Source of the DNA: Romanomermis culicivorax
Lineage: Eukaryota; Nematoda; Enoplea; Mermithida; Mermithidae
NCBI GenBank assembly: GCA_963922205.1
Contig: CAWUHX010000024.1
Span: forward strand, 1,674,001-1,738,000
Direction: 5' to 3'
DNA length: 64,000 nt
Shown here: piece by piece, positions 1 to 12,920 of the stretch
How positions within the stretch are numbered: the stretch's first letter is position 1
Layout: the number at the start of each line of letters is the position of its first letter
Translations under genes and position numbers: made by a program
The notes under the pieces: generated by a model
Told to the model about the DNA's origin: nothing
Database searches by the model: none
Seen by the model: only the letters and a program-made list of their open reading frames with translations

Positions 1-150
1 GGACTGGAAATTTGTGAGCATACTGCCCTAACCTTTAACAATTTTTCGAGTGAAAAATTTTACAGTGAGAGCTCTGTGCAGACGATTTTGACGACAGTAC
101 TGATTTGTGTCACTTTTCTATTTGGAAGCATTTTATAAAAAACAGGCTAT
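1..150. repeat. Dispersed repeat, copy 1 (cut by window edge)
   Basis: This stretch is closely similar, in the same orientation, to 24329-24477 inside the alpha-tubulin gene. Shared phrases include CTAACCTTTAACAA, TTTTCGAGTGAAAAATTTTAC and GACAGTACTGATTTGTGT. Both end in GGAAGCATTTTATAAAAAAC, which is one end of the terminal inverted repeat of the element at 24223-24472. It is therefore probably the right part of another copy whose left end lies outside the window. Confidence 0.7.
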
Positions 151-935
151 AGTAAGGCTGAGTTTTCTGAAACTCCCACCGCTGCATCGATCATTTAAAA
201 ATGAATGGAGTATAGTTATTCAATCGTGTTTTTGTAAGAACGTCAAAGATACCTGCGTATCTATTGATGCCCTCTGCTGCGTTTTGGAACAAAACAATTC
301 TCGCTCGCCTCGAAAAGTTGGAGCCAAACACGAATCTGGCGACTGAAGTTTAACCCGAATCTCTCAAACCAAATGCTTCTGACAGACTTCAGGGAGTTTG
401 CTTGCTAATTTTTCAGTAAGAGCATGGCGGCTATCAGTGCATAGAATCCGAACGTTTTTTCGAGTGCGATGCGAACTCTCGAGAAAAGTGGGCTATACGA
501 GTGATGGGGAAGACAGTTGGCTTTTTACATTTTTGATCACTATCAATTATTATCCTGCTCGAGAATACTCTAACTTCCTGAATTTTTTGGAAACTGCAAC
601 ACACCTAGAAGTTTACTCCTAGAATCGTTCTTGTATCATTCCCTTTTTTCCTAATTTTGCTTTCATCCTCCTACGCTAGAAGTCTCCTAGTTCCTGACGT
701 CGGCAAACCTTCCGCTAACATCTGCAATAGAACCCAGATGTTCGTTGAGTGAAATGTTTCCTCTTGATGGGCTATAACTGGACTGTGTAATATGAATGGT
801 ATTGCCACATTTAGTCGCCTTGTGATTCGAGTATAAGCGCCCTACGCAACCGGATGCAACAAAAATAGGAGCTGTAGAAATTTTAACCAGGAATTTTAAT
901 CTCTAGGTTGTAATTAATAAATATAGTTTCACTGC
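151..935. other. Intergenic, 3' flank of the MTMR10-like gene
   Basis: I see no gene, repeat or RNA structure that I can support here. Open frames are short and do not resemble protein. The MTMR10-like transcript must terminate in this stretch on the minus strand, but there is no canonical AATAAA close to its stop codon. Confidence 0.4.
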
Positions 936-3900
936 TCATACCAATGTATCCAACTTTACAATCACAACATTAGCATCTTCGTCATTCAACATGACGTGAT
1001 TGCGAACTTTTCGGCCTTGGTTATCGATAACTCCAGTGTTCAATGTTGGTCGAAGCAAGTTACTTTTAGCACTGACAGCCGTGAATCTCGCTGTCCACGA
1101 TGCATCTGGCTCATGGGGCATGTAAAAGCTAGCAGGTCTCGCGGCGTATTGTTTTGTTGATGCAGCAAGCGACAAACGTCGAATGTTAATAGCCGACGTT
1201 TTTGGCGATAATTCCAACTGCGAACGCGGTGAGCTTTTAGTCGCTATTTGCGAACGCAACTTTATCGCCGGCAAAGCATACAATAACTCCGGAACAGGAG
1301 GCGGAGTTTCGTTACAGTATGGATACGCTGACGTAATATTACGCGATAGATTTTGATCGAAGGTTAGAATTTGTGGATCATAATCACGCTGGATTATTGT
1401 GGCTAGATTTTGACGTTCTATATACGATTGTATTTCACCGCCTCGCAAAATTTGGCAAGGCGCCAAATAACGTAGGAAATTATCAATCCAAAAGTTTAAA
1501 TTGGGGATCGTGAATTTAATACGTAAATTTTGGTGGTTAATATCATAGTCATTATATGAAGGATTTGGGAAAAGTTCCAAGATTTCTCTGTGAAAAAGAT
1601 CACTAAAGTTTGGATTTTGATAAATGCCACCCAGAAATATCGGATGTAAACCGGATAATGCTAAATCCCAAAGTCCGATCAAAAAATATTGGGAAAATTG
1701 GAATTGGACGTGATTTTGATCGATTAATTGGTGGACGCAATCGAGGAAAAGTAGGAAACTTGGCGTCTAAAGGAGAGAATACAAAATTCAGTGTAAAATG
1801 CTGAACTATCACTCGTAAAATTCAGAATTGATTGAGAAAATCGTAAAATATTTGAGCTCAAAATATGTACGAATTGGATCCTCATTGCAAAATTTTCAAT
1901 TATTTCAGAATAAGAAATCCCCAAAAAACGAATTTCGATGCACAGGTGCAAAAAATTATCCAACTTTCGAATAGAAAATTCTAAATAATTTAGGAATTTC
2001 GGGGTATAAAATCTCTACTTCCAACTCGTGGAAAACGTTCAGAAATTTCAGTTTGAAATGCTAAAAAATTCTGAAATATCTATTTAGAATTAGAATTGAA
2101 AATTCAAAAGACTTTTAGAACTTCGAGTCAACATTTCGGGAATAATACAATCCTAAATTCAAATTTCCAAACAGTTTCAGAATAAAAAAAATTGAATTTT
2201 AAATTCTAAAAAACTTGAAAAAGGTTTAAAACTTAAAAAAAACTGGAGTTCGAAGAAGCAGAATTCAGAACATAAATTATCGGATTTTTTTCAGATTTAC
2301 CGCTTCTAGAAAGTTCGAAAAAAGGTTTAGCATTTCATTGAGGTTTACAATTTAGAGTCCGGAATTTTGAAAAATAATGTTCAAAATTTTACTAACGTTC
2401 AAAGTTTTGAAATTAAAATTCTCAATTTCGAATCGAAAATTTTAAAAAAGTTCCAATCAAAAATCCTGAAAATGTTTTGAATTTTTCAGTCGTGTTTTAA
2501 AAATCTCCAATTCAAAACACGGAAGAGCTCAAAATTTCATGTTTAAATACTCCACTCTGAATAAAAATGAAGTTGTATGTGGAGTATTTAACTTGAAATT
2601 ATAGAGAAAAATCCGATGGTAAAAGCTTTCCGTGAACTGATAGAAACCTTTTTTTGTAAAGTCTGGAAAAATTTTCAGTTCAAAATCAGAAAAAAAGCTT
2701 CCACCGAATTAAAGTTTAAAACTTCAAGTCCGAATCCCTAAAAATTCGATAAAATAGTGATTTCGAATTTACTATGCAAAAAAGTTTAAAACTTACAATC
2801 CAAAAACTTTGAAAAACTTCAGAAATTTTCGAACGAAACATTTAAAAAATTCGGATTTAAAATTTCAAATTTCATGATAGGTAGATTACTATTTTGAAAA
2901 AGCTCCACAGTTATAAGTTTAATGTTTTCGAGTTCAAAATTATAGAAAAAACTTGAATTTAAAGTCTATAAATTTGAAACTCTAAATTTCGAATTTGAAA
3001 TTACAAAAAGTTTTGAACATATCGAAATTCTGAAAATGTTTGAAATTTCGTCGCAAATTGTTAAAAACTATAGAAACAATGGTTAAAAATTAAAGTTTCG
3101 GAATTTCAGTTTTGAGATGATTTTAGAATTTTGACTACGAAATTATGGAAAAAGCCATTTCGAGTATTAGGTTTGGATAATCTTCAATCCAACTAAAAAG
3201 ATAAAAGAAACTTGAGAACTTCGAGTTTAGAATAAAAAAAAAAAATTCCAATTCTAGGAAAGTTTCAGTTTTAGTTAGAAAAATTTGGAAATTCTAAGTT
3301 TAAAATTTCAAGTTAAAAATATAGAAAAATTTGAAATTATGGCTCAAAATTCTAGGAAGGTTATAGAATTTTGAGTCTGATATAGCAAAGAGTTCCAAAA
3401 TTTCGGACTAAATTTTGTGACAGTTTGAAAATTTGAATTACGAGTTCAAAACTCATAGAAAACGTCGAAATTTCGAGTTTGAAATTCTTTATAGTCTTAA
3501 AATTTCGAAGTTTAAAAATTTTGAATTTAAAATGCAATAAGATTCTAAAAATATTTCAGTATTTCGAGTTCCGAAATTGGGAAGAAATTACAATTTCAGA
3601 ATTATTGATGCCGTAATGTTTTTCCGCGAATTTATGACCCAAAACGGACCATTCTTTTCGCAATAGATCCACAAGACCGTCAATAGTCCTAAAATTAGCG
3701 TCCAAACACAATTGAACTAATGAACTGATAATACAAGCGGCGTCGTCGTTATTAGTTTCTAGAATAATGATACGAAATAAATATTTTCGAAATGAACTTT
3801 ACATCATTACCTTCTAAGACTACGCAATAGTTCTCTTCGTTCATTAGCCTTACTACTTCATTAGTATATTCTAGACATTTTGATATTAATAATAGCCAGT

Positions 3901-5888
3901 TAGTCCTTTCCAATTCGGTATTCCATCTGACGTCCAATGTCCAGAAATCTTCCACAGAATCTACGGTAAGAAAAACCTATAACTACAGAATTAAACAAAC
4001 GACCGGCCAGCAATTGGAATCGTGGTCAGACACACAGTTACCTATAGAGCAAAGCTTTCTGAGGCATTCGTAAGATTGGCTAATATCTTTGGCATTCAAG
4101 CGGGATAATTTTATGAAGCGAACTTCTTTGTCAAAAGAATTTTGCGTTTGTTGTAAAGTATATTCGAAGCTAGATAGGGAAGATACAATAAACCTGTTAT
4201 GCTAGTGTCAGGTGTTCTCTGAAGGTGGAACCTTCTAGATATGGTGTAAACTTGATGAAACCTATTTACAAGGAGTCTAATCTAATGTAACTTACTGTTG
4301 AACGCATCTCTCGGCAATTTCACTTGCAGTAACTAATCGTGCAGATCGTAACAAAGCGCTACCATTTTTCAATGAAAAACACCATACCTGCAAGGTGCAA
4401 ACATAACAAAGTGGGAGTTTTCATGGAAATGAATCACACATTTTACACTATTGGTTATGAAAAATTACTGAAAACAGATCATCCTACTTTACACAAAAAC
4501 ATCGAAAACATATTTCACGTTCGTGAATTTTCACGGCCCAGGATCATACACTTTGCACTATGATTATAAAAATTGCCAAAATATAGTAGCTTAGTTAATA
4601 ATGAAAGGTAAATGCACATTTCATAGAGAAAAATTTGTACGGGAATTCGACATTCGTTCCAGACGAGAATATGTTTTAATATTGTATTATCTTCCCACGT
4701 ATAAGGAACAACGAATGTTTGCGGGTAACTATAAATCAAAAATTTTACATTCAAAAAATAAAATCCACTTATGCTTCACCTTTTTATACGTTTCGAATTT
4801 AAGTTTAAACCAGTTATCCTAAACGAATTCGGATTAACGTTCAATCGGTTGAGTTCTACTTCCCAACAATAATCTGCAGTAGGAGATAATAATCGAGAGC
4901 GAAGTGTTGAACATCACACAAAATTCGAATTTACCGTATTGTAAAGCAGAAAAATTATAACCCATAATTTCCGACGACGTAGTTAAAATACCGTCGAGCG
5001 TTTTAAAATGAGGTTTAAGGAGCAGCGCGTTCAATAACTGAGAGTAAAAGATTTATATACTTTATAACGCATTTTACAATACAAAACTCACGGTTTTATA
5101 TTGATCGGTCAAGATTTTAAAATCGAATATAAAAACTCGAAAATCCTAAATTAGAGTGATTCCGATGATTTCCGTGGAATTTCATACACTTGAACTCACT
5201 TTACACAAGATTTTGACCATGGAAACTTGATCGGAATGCGTTAAACATTCTTGCAAAGGTTTGAACCTTTTCTGATCTAAAAAAGTAAGGTTTTCTAGGT
5301 TCGTGTGAAAAACGACGTTCGAGTAATTTTACCAGAAGTGGAAGTGTAATGTAGGGCAAAAATATTCAATAACGGCGTCTGATAACGCGAGTCACCCAGC
5401 TTTTTAAGGTTTAAAGGTTTAGAATTCTGTGAGAAAGAAAAAGAAAATCTGAACTTTACACGTTTGATAAAATTTGCGTGTTAAACTTTACATCTTCCGT
5501 TTCTAAAAAAGGTGTAAAGATTAGGCGAAGATTCGTGCAACGTAAAGATCCCAAAATCCCCTGACGATTTTGCGTACACGGGCGATAGGCTATAACGCGG
5601 CTGCAAGCGGTAGCGATTTCTCTTTCGCCTGAATCCAAGTTTACACTAGCGGTATGTAATTCACAGTTTACACAAAATTTACACTAACCAGGCAATAAAA
5701 GGAAATTTTCGCTAAACTTTAGTTCTTCTGAATTACCCTGGCGATTGGAAGAGGATGTTTGAGCCTGCGAAAATTTGTTAAGTTTTGAAAAAATGAATGG
5801 GGAAGAAAATTTCGAGATTTACTTCGCAATCGACGTACGAAACGAAACTTTCCGTACGTTTCGTTGTCGGTACCGCTAAATTGATCAT
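936..5888 (-). CDS. MTMR10: Myotubularin-related pseudophosphatase, MTMR10/11/12 subfamily
   Basis: Catalytically dead myotubularin, expected in the cytoplasm as a partner of active phosphoinositide phosphatases. Fourteen coding exons, in order: 5888-5823, 5764-5689, 5628-5492, 5378-5333, 5276-5200, 5145-5092, 5037-4935, 4873-4780, 4728-4641, 4387-4296, 4169-4042, 3960-3811, 3758-3592, 1766-936. All junctions are GT-AG and all phases agree, giving 702 residues (human MTMR10 is about 777). The PH-GRAM domain carries LLPGERE, GSLRCTNLRLIF and KILCKDFRVFIF. The phosphatase-like part has TFVVPYTW, RIPVWCF with NGSALLR, the ANFRTIDG helix, KEWSVLGHKF, FLLFLD and a LWDLAL (usual WDWSL) motif. The HCSDGWDRT-type CX5R loop is replaced by a TNNDDAAC stretch, so no catalytic cysteine or arginine is present, as in the subfamily. 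The start is the first ATG in frame (5888). Introns are short except the last (1.8 kb). MTMR10 versus MTMR12 cannot be decided. Confidence 0.9.
1767..3591. repeat. AT-rich quasi-periodic intron filler
   Basis: Last intron of the MTMR10-like gene, far longer than the other introns of this gene. It is built almost wholly from degenerate variants of one phrase, roughly AAATTTCGAGTTTAAAATT, repeated every 20-40 bases without exact periodicity. No transposon ends or coding sequence are seen. It looks like a decayed tandem array or slipped low-complexity DNA. Confidence 0.6.
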
Positions 5889-7225
5889 GTTTTTTTAAAT
5901 GGACCGATATTTACATACTATTTCTGAAAAATTGATTTTTTTTCATCACACACGATGAAAAAACGCGAAAACGCGCGGGTCGCTGGCCAGCGATTAGTCT
6001 AAGTTCGCATCCTTTAACCCCAAGAAAGCGGTGCTTTCGAGGAAAATTAAATTTTTTGGTAAAACTTTAAGAAAAATACGGCGCTTGTGGAAAAAAACTT
6101 ATTCAGACATTCTGGCGCATTTAGTCAACTTTTCGAAATAAGGGAGGATATGAGATTATCTGACTGAACTCACAATCGCCTCCTCACCTCGCGTTTTTTG
6201 GCTTTCGACGAAATATTTCAAGTGATGGCCGAAAATTTGTTGAAACTGATCGCAAGTAATAAATCTCCATCAAATACTGAAGCAAGACATCAAGGACTAC
6301 TATTTAAAAAGCGAAAGGAGTCATTTTAGACGATGAAGACTATCAACAGTAGACCGAAAAATGACAGTTCAACATGCAAACGAACCTTTGTCTTTTGTAA
6401 AAAACAGCCTGCATTTTTTCCTAATCCAAATTTGGAGTATATTATCATTAGCAGAATTTTTTCCGTACTCCGTGCCGTACGGAATTCATGGAATTCTGGT
6501 TAAAAAAGCGGAAAAAGTTTTGAGCGAGCGGAAAAAGTTTTGCACAGTGCAAAAAAACACTGTCTCAAAATCTAAATTTTCGTGGCACTCCGCATTGAAC
6601 AAGTTACAGTTGCCAGACTTTTCATTTGTTCTTTAGAACTCAGCAAATTCAGTTTTAAAAGTCTAAAACTGATTGAAATTAAATGCAGCACAAAAAACCA
6701 GATTTTCATCATTTTTCTGATAAAATCGAATTTATCAATTTTAGTGAGAGCAATCAAAAATTTATCCGTGCAGCCGAATTTTTCCCAAGTTGCACACTAC
6801 AACCTATCCTGCACAAAAATAAAAAAGCCTGAGTGGCTTATTATCATGGGGAGGGAGGAATACCAGATTATTACTGTCATTTCTTTGCCGTGTTTTATAG
6901 AATAAATCATTAAATCGTCATGATAGACGGGTGTCGTTTCTAGAGAAGAATATTTTTGCCACTCAATATCGTACCTTAATATATTGATTCTATTGTTTTT
7001 ATTTTCATAGTCTACTTTGAGTAATTATAATTGTGAAGTGCCATCATAATAAAGCGCAGTCAAATCAGCAACCATTATTTGCCTTTTTTGGTGGAAGTTC
7101 TAGCGAAAATCGGCCCAACTATTTTTATAATATCAACTGAAAAGCTTAAACGATATTTCGAAATTTGGCGTATAAAAAATAGGTGCATATTTTTTTACTT
7201 TTTGCAATGTCACCATGCTGATTTC
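5889..7225. other. Upstream flank of the MTMR10-like gene
   Basis: Presumed promoter and 5' UTR of the minus-strand MTMR10-like gene lie at the start of this stretch. The part 5930-6000 is relatively GC-rich (repeated CGCG). Part of it, 6537-6830, resembles the GCACA-type transposon ends described at 28538-29405: TTTTGCACAGTGCAAAAAAAC at one side and TTCCCAAGTTGCACACTACAACC at the other. I see no gene. Confidence 0.4.
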
Positions 7226-7427
7226 AGTCCTGTAAGAGCCACTGTCAACCCTATACCTAACCTCCCTCCCACTAGACTCGGAAAAATTTGGAAAAAAGTA
7301 GCTTTTTTTGTCCCCTTTGGACAAAATTTTTGGGGTTTTTTTACTTTTCTTGGGATTTATAGGACCCCAAAAAATTGGGTATACCCCCACGCCCGCCCTC
7401 CCAATTAGTCGAACCTCTTAGAGGTAT
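7226..7427. mobile_element. Degenerate CATACCTGTA-type MITE
   Basis: Diverged relative of the G/C-run MITEs described at 13092-13307. It reads from TCCTGTAAGAG to ACCTCTTAGAGGTATGAC, with the typical inner stretch of GGAAAAATTTGGAAAAAAG and a shortened C-run. No target duplication was seen. Confidence 0.45.
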
Positions 7428-7689
7428 GACACCAATCTAAAAAAACTCGTTCGCTTTATGATATTCATTGCCTCGGCGCGAAGTAGAAAAATTTTTTTCC
7501 GTCACTTACGCCCCTAAAACGCCTAAAAATCGAGGAAATTTAGTGTTCGACGAGCCAAAAATTTTGCCAGTGTCTGTTGGACTCGAGTCCATTTATCCAA
7601 AACCCGCAAAATAGCTAAATGGACTCGAGTTCATTTAGAAACTGCCAAAAATTTTGTACCAATTGGCCAGTGCTTTTTTTCTGGACAGT

Positions 7690-8450
7690 GCAGACTTTTT
7701 AGGCTTCGTGCAGAATTTTTTTGATGATTTCTGCATTGAAGCAGAATTTTTTGAGTCATATGTTTGATCACATCAGACACAGAAAGGATGCATTTTGATG
7801 CATTTTAGAATGTCAAAATCTTAAAATTTTCCGGCGCTTCGGTTATAACTTTGATAATCATGATTATTTATTTCCTATAGCTCAGGCGCAGCTTCTAGCA
7901 TGTTTACCTTCACTTATCATTTAATCTTTAACAGCTTTCCTCACCTTAAACGTACTATCTCATGTTTTGATTGGTAACCTTATTTTATCTTATTTAATGA
8001 AGATTCGCATTTTTTCCTTGACACATTTTTTGAGAAAGATCAATACGTCAAGTCTAAACTGTTTGAAGCGATTATTCCTTTCTTAACGTAAAATCAATTC
8101 AAAAGCTTCAGGGAAGTAGTTTTTTGAAAATTTCTACTCCTCTTATTCATATCTTTTCGGCCAAGTTCATGAGAGTTTGCGAATAAATTACCGGTTTTAA
8201 AATTTTTGGAATGTAAAATTCTAGAAATTAAGACTTTTGAACACAAAATTCGAATTTAATTCTTGAAATAAATGTTCGTATAATTGATTTTTCAGCGTCG
8301 CAGGATGTCAATACCCCAAAACATTTTCCGGCGCTTCGCGCCAGAAAGATTAATATCTTTTTGGGGTTTTCACTTGTCATCATAGAGGACTTAACCGTCG
8401 ATTTCTCATGTAATTCAAAGTCATTATGCTCCTGGTGCTGGAAAATTTGT
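7690..8450. mobile_element. Transposon with GTGCAGA repeats (inverted relative at 34738-36405)
   Basis: The left end carries GGACAGTGCAGACTTTTTAGG and CGTGCAGAATTTTTTTG. These reappear in reverse orientation at 36300-36405. Internal GGCGCTTCG hairpins at about 7832 and 8330 and the ATGCATTTT phrase also match the inverted copy. Homology with the 34.7-kb region continues to about 8600 (AAACCTCAAAAATACATAATGAGGCG stretch). Superfamily is not known. Confidence 0.5.
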
Positions 8451-8639
8451 TCCACAATGCTTTAGATTAGATTTCGATCAAACTCAAAAATTTCAAATGT
8501 TTACTCAATTTTAATGAATTAACGGCTCTAAAAACAGCAGAAGGTTTGAAAAACCTCAAAAATACATAATGAGGCGTCCATGAGCATTTTTGAGCGAAAA
8601 ACGACTTCGGGAAAATGGGGAAACAAATTTTGACCCGTT

Positions 8640-9655
8640 CCCCCATTTGGGGAAAAAACAGTGGTAACAGGAGAAAACCGCAGTGTAGAAACTTTCGTTT
8701 GGATTTTCTGCACTGTGCAGAAAGCCGGGTGCAGAAAAAAACACGGCAATAGGCCCAAACGCTCAAAGCTTTCTGTGTCATTCCAAATTTTTTGTGCAAA
8801 AAACCATGTTTTGGCCACAGTTTGTTTCCTCAATCGACCATTTTTGAAGAATTTTTTTTTAATTGAGGCAAATTTTTTTGTACTTAGGCACCAATTTGAG
8901 GCAAATTTCTTTGATGGTTTCCTGTTCGGAGGTGCATTTTATGCATTACAAAATTGAAAATTGTTGAAATTTTTCGGCGCTTGGCGTCGGATTTTGATTG
9001 TTTAATAATTTTTCTATATTATTCCAATGCGCGGTTAGAAAATGTCATTCTAGCTAATGCTTATAGCTTTTAATTATCAAGATATTATGGATAAATGGTT
9101 GATGATCCTGTGTCGTTTTTTTGATAATTTGACGAAAAGCAAGATTTTTTTCGGTTATTTTCCAAAAGTCTTTTTGCGGTCTTTAAAAAGATTTTGACAT
9201 TTGAGTGATTAAAACATTTTGAGTCCAAGTGTGAATTTTTGCTGGTTAAAGAATCAAAATTCTTGGTTGCTCCCCTAGTATTTGAATTGTAGTCTGCCCG
9301 ACAGAAAATTCATTGAATTCACTAAAAAATTAAATCTTCTGTGTCGGAAATAAAAGTTTAAAAGGTTCATTTTCCAGCGTTCTAGAATATGACAACCCTA
9401 GAAAAATTAACGGCGCTGGGCGCCGAACAAGTTACTCATACCAATCTTTTCAATTTCTCTTCAAAACTCAGAAAATTTGTTTTAAATCCTAAAACCGACG
9501 CGAATCGAATGAAATAAGAAGAAAAGTAGCTTTTCGTGGTTTTTACGATAAAATTAAGCTAATTTATTGACTTTAAAGTGAACAACCATAAATTGTACAA
9601 TCAAAATTTTTCCCAAGTTGCACATTGGAGTCTGGCCTTTGCAGAAAAACAGCCC
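8640..9655. mobile_element. GCACA-type non-autonomous DNA transposon
   Basis: Similar along its length to 28538-29405. Shared are CTGCACTGTGCAGAAAG-like ends, a GGTTTCCTGTTCGGAGGTGC phrase, hairpins GGCGCTTGGCGTC (about 8970) and GGCGCTGGGCGCC (about 9410), and a right end with TTTTTCCCAAGTTGCACATTG and AAAACAGCCCTG. No coding capacity. Exact ends and target duplication are unclear. Confidence 0.55.
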
Positions 9656-10087
9656 TGTAGTCAAGTTCATAACTTTATGTCAGATTGTCAGCTATTCAGA
9701 ATCAGTTTTAAAATTTAATTTTTCATTGTTATCTTTTTATCAAAGTTTACTGATTGATTTACTTGTTATGTCAAAATTAGGTTGTTTCATGTCGTCAAAG
9801 AAACATAAGAAATAAAGGTTGTGCCGTTGAATTATTCTCTTGCTTGGCTCATGTAAACTCACTTAAATATTTATTTACGAGCAGGTCATAGCTCGAAACT
9901 TTTTGCAAAAAAATGTCGGTTTTTTGGCGGAATAAGATGCAAGTTCATGACAAACGTTCAAAAAACACATCAGAACGGATGTTGAGCGATTCTCAAGCAA
10001 AGAAACTAAAAAAATGATTTTTCCTCATCAGGAATTTTTTTTCTCAAATGGGGCAAACAGTTTTCAGCATAAAACACTAGTTTTGGC
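9656..10087. other. Unassigned spacer
   Basis: AT-rich sequence between two transposons. I see no gene, RNA or recognisable repeat in it. Confidence 0.3.
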
Positions 10088-11419
10088 CAGGCCCGTATTT
10101 AGAGAGGCAAAGGGGGGGGGGGAATTCACCCCCCCTAAATTTTTTTTTTTAAATTTTCAGCAATATCATTGTATTTATTCATATAATTCTCAAATTAAAT
10201 TATATTTACATACTTTTCCTCAAATATAGAATTTGGACACTAATCCAAGTACACATAAACCAACTGAAAATAAGTCGTCTTAAAATTAGCGATGCGTCCG
10301 GTACCGGCCCGGTACCATGGTGGTACCGGTGCCGGTACCTAAAATTGTACAACAAAATTAACATTATCATTGAGACTCATAATCGTGACTATATTCAATT
10401 AAAAAGTCTGAATCATAAGATAAACTTTATTAATCAAACTAATGTATTCCAATTTGTAATTAAAATCAAACTAATGTATTCTAAATTTCTCATTCCGGCG
10501 CGAGCCGAAAAAAACTCTGAATTTTATATTCTAAAACGCTAGAAAATGAACCTTTGCTATAGCTATTCCTGAGCTTTTATCGTTTTCCAATCCACGAGTT
10601 CATGTTCAAAACGTTTGAAAAACTCAAACCCAGCGAGACAAAAAACGGGCAGAATATTTTTTGGGTGCTAATTTCAAAAACTCAAGAGGACACATATTTT
10701 TCGGCAGCTCCTGAGATGATTAATAGACACAAGAAAGTGCGGAAACAAACCAGAGGCTGGATTATGCCAACTTTGTAGTAAGGGAAAAATGTATTTTTTC
10801 GCATTTTCACCAAAATCATCTCCTCTTGCTCTGAAAGCAACCTAAGCTTAAACTTGAAACTAAGCGTCAGCCTGAACCAGAGCCCAAGCCTGAGTGTGTA
10901 CGCCTAAACCTGAGTTTCAGCCTTGGCCTAAACTTACGCACAGTGCATCTAAATCTAAATCTAAAATCATCTAAATCCTTTTATACATAAAATTTCCTGA
11001 AAATCAACTAATTTACGCCAGCATTGTGTGCCTTGAGGAATCGGTACCACTCACTGCATAACTAAGCATTGCCGAGCGAAAGCTGTCATTAAGTTGATTG
11101 GTTGGAAAAAATGTCATCGATTTGATTGGTTGGAAAAATATAGTTTACTGCTTCCTAACCGTAAGTCTAAGCTTAAACCTAAGCCTTAATTCAAGACTAT
11201 GCCAGAAAATTTGTCAAAAAACTGCAAAAATCGATAAATTTTCTGATCGTTTGTACCAGTACAAACATACCTGGACAATAGGTGCAACTGGATGCAACTC
11301 AGTACCAGATGAGGGGACTTCGGTACCAGATGACTTGATTTTCAGCACCAGATCATACCTTGTGTGTGAATCAATTTTAACAGCAAAAACGGGATAGAGG
11401 ACTTCGAGATAGACCATCA

Positions 11420-12075
11420 ACCACTAAAAACTAGATAATTAACCAAGAAATAAGCCAACCAACCAACTTTTTATGGAACAATCCATCAATCAACCAAGCA
11501 ATCAGGTAATCAACCAACCAGCAGATCAGGGAACCGACTAACCAGCAAGAACATCGATTAACCAACCAACCAGTAAATTAACCAGCAAATCAGAGAGCCA
11601 AGAACCAAACGGAGAATATGGTAAACAACCAACTAACCAGGGAACCGACCAACCAACCACTAACTAGGAAAGCAAACAATCAATCAGTTAACCAACCATT
11701 GCATCAGGAAATCAGCCCGCCAATCAAGGAATTAGCCAAACAATCAACCAGGAAATCAACCAACCAACGATTGAATCAGAGAATCAACCAACTAAACAGG
11801 TAATCAATGAAAAAACCAACCATGAAATCAACCAATCACCAAATCCAGCCATGGAATCAACACACCAATCAGGAAGTCAACCAACCGATACGGGAATCAA
11901 CCAACAAATCAGGGATTAATGAACAAACAAACCAGAAAATCGGTCAACCACTCAATCCAATCAAGGAATCAACCCACTAATCGGGAAATCAACCAACAGA
12001 ATTAACCAACTAATCACAGAATCAAACAACCGATCAGGGAATCCACCAGTTAATCAGGGAATCAATTAATGCGAT
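11420..12075. repeat. Minisatellite, AACCAACCAATCAGGGAATC-like units
   Basis: About 650 bp of imperfect tandem repeats made from AACCAACCA, AATCAGG and GAATCAACC blocks, with a unit length of roughly 20-28 bp. Strong strand asymmetry: one strand is almost free of G outside GGGAA and GGAAA, and T is scarce. No coding role can be supported although frames stay open over short distances. Confidence 0.75.
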
Positions 12076-12530
12076 GCACTAGAAAATTCTGAGATTTTGA
12101 CCTTCTAAAACGCACCAGAATTTACTTTTTCAAGATCCCTATTTTGTACAAGATAAATGTACTCTAAATCTGGTACCAGATGAACCGATAGGGTTTGTCC
12201 AGGTATGAGTACAAATGGATCGAGTACAAAAAGAAAACAACGATTGGAAGCTAATTTTAAAAATAAAAGCACAACTTCTAAAATTTAAAAATGTTATTTT
12301 TTAAAACCAAGAGGTACAATATTTTTTGTTGTTTACGTATGCAAAATTGTTAAACTAATCATCTTTTGAATCTTTCCGAATAATTTGAATTTATTACTTT
12401 TCAAAAGGTATTTGATATAAACTCAATCTATAATGGTATTTTGAGTTTCGATGTAAAATAAACAGATTTGTTTCTCAATACAAATATTATGTATGTATAG
12501 GTGTAGTGTACTATATGTTAAGAATAAAAG

Positions 12531-12920
12531 CATACATGTAATTGGGGGGAAGTGCTATGGGAACACCCCAGGATTTTCCAATCCTATGGCTAGCCATATG
12601 GTAGCCCTAGGGACCCCTATAGTTTTAGTCGGAAGAATACTGAAAAATGTCATTTTTTCCATGAACAATGTCAATTTTTGAACAAAAAATGGTCAAAAAC
12701 GTCAATTTTCTCGGCGCTTCGCGCCATAAGTATATATTTTATCATTTTTTGGACAAAAATTACTACTTTTCGAACCGTTTTTCGGACATTTTTCATGGAA
12801 AAAATCGATTTTTTTTCCTTCAGGGATCACTCCCCCCCCCCAAATTTTGGGAATTACTGACCACCGGCCCCCAAAAAGTGCTCCAAGCCCCCCAGACCTC
12901 GGAGCTCCGTTACATGTATG
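12531..12920. mobile_element. CATACATGTA MITE with perfect 8-bp target duplication
   Basis: 390 bp, terminal inverted repeat CATACATGTAA / TTACATGTATG, flanked on both sides by AATAAAAG (12523-12530 and 12921-12928). Contains GCTAGCCATATGG palindromes, a GGCGCTTCGCGCC hairpin at 12713 and a C-run. Non-coding. The eight-base duplication suggests mobilisation by a hAT-type transposase. Confidence 0.85.

Noticed and set aside
11618..11803. Asn/Gln-rich open frame
   Set aside because: Translation of the AACCAACCA minisatellite.
11420..12075. CRISPR array
   Set aside because: Repeats are contiguous and degenerate with no unique spacers, and the DNA is animal nuclear.
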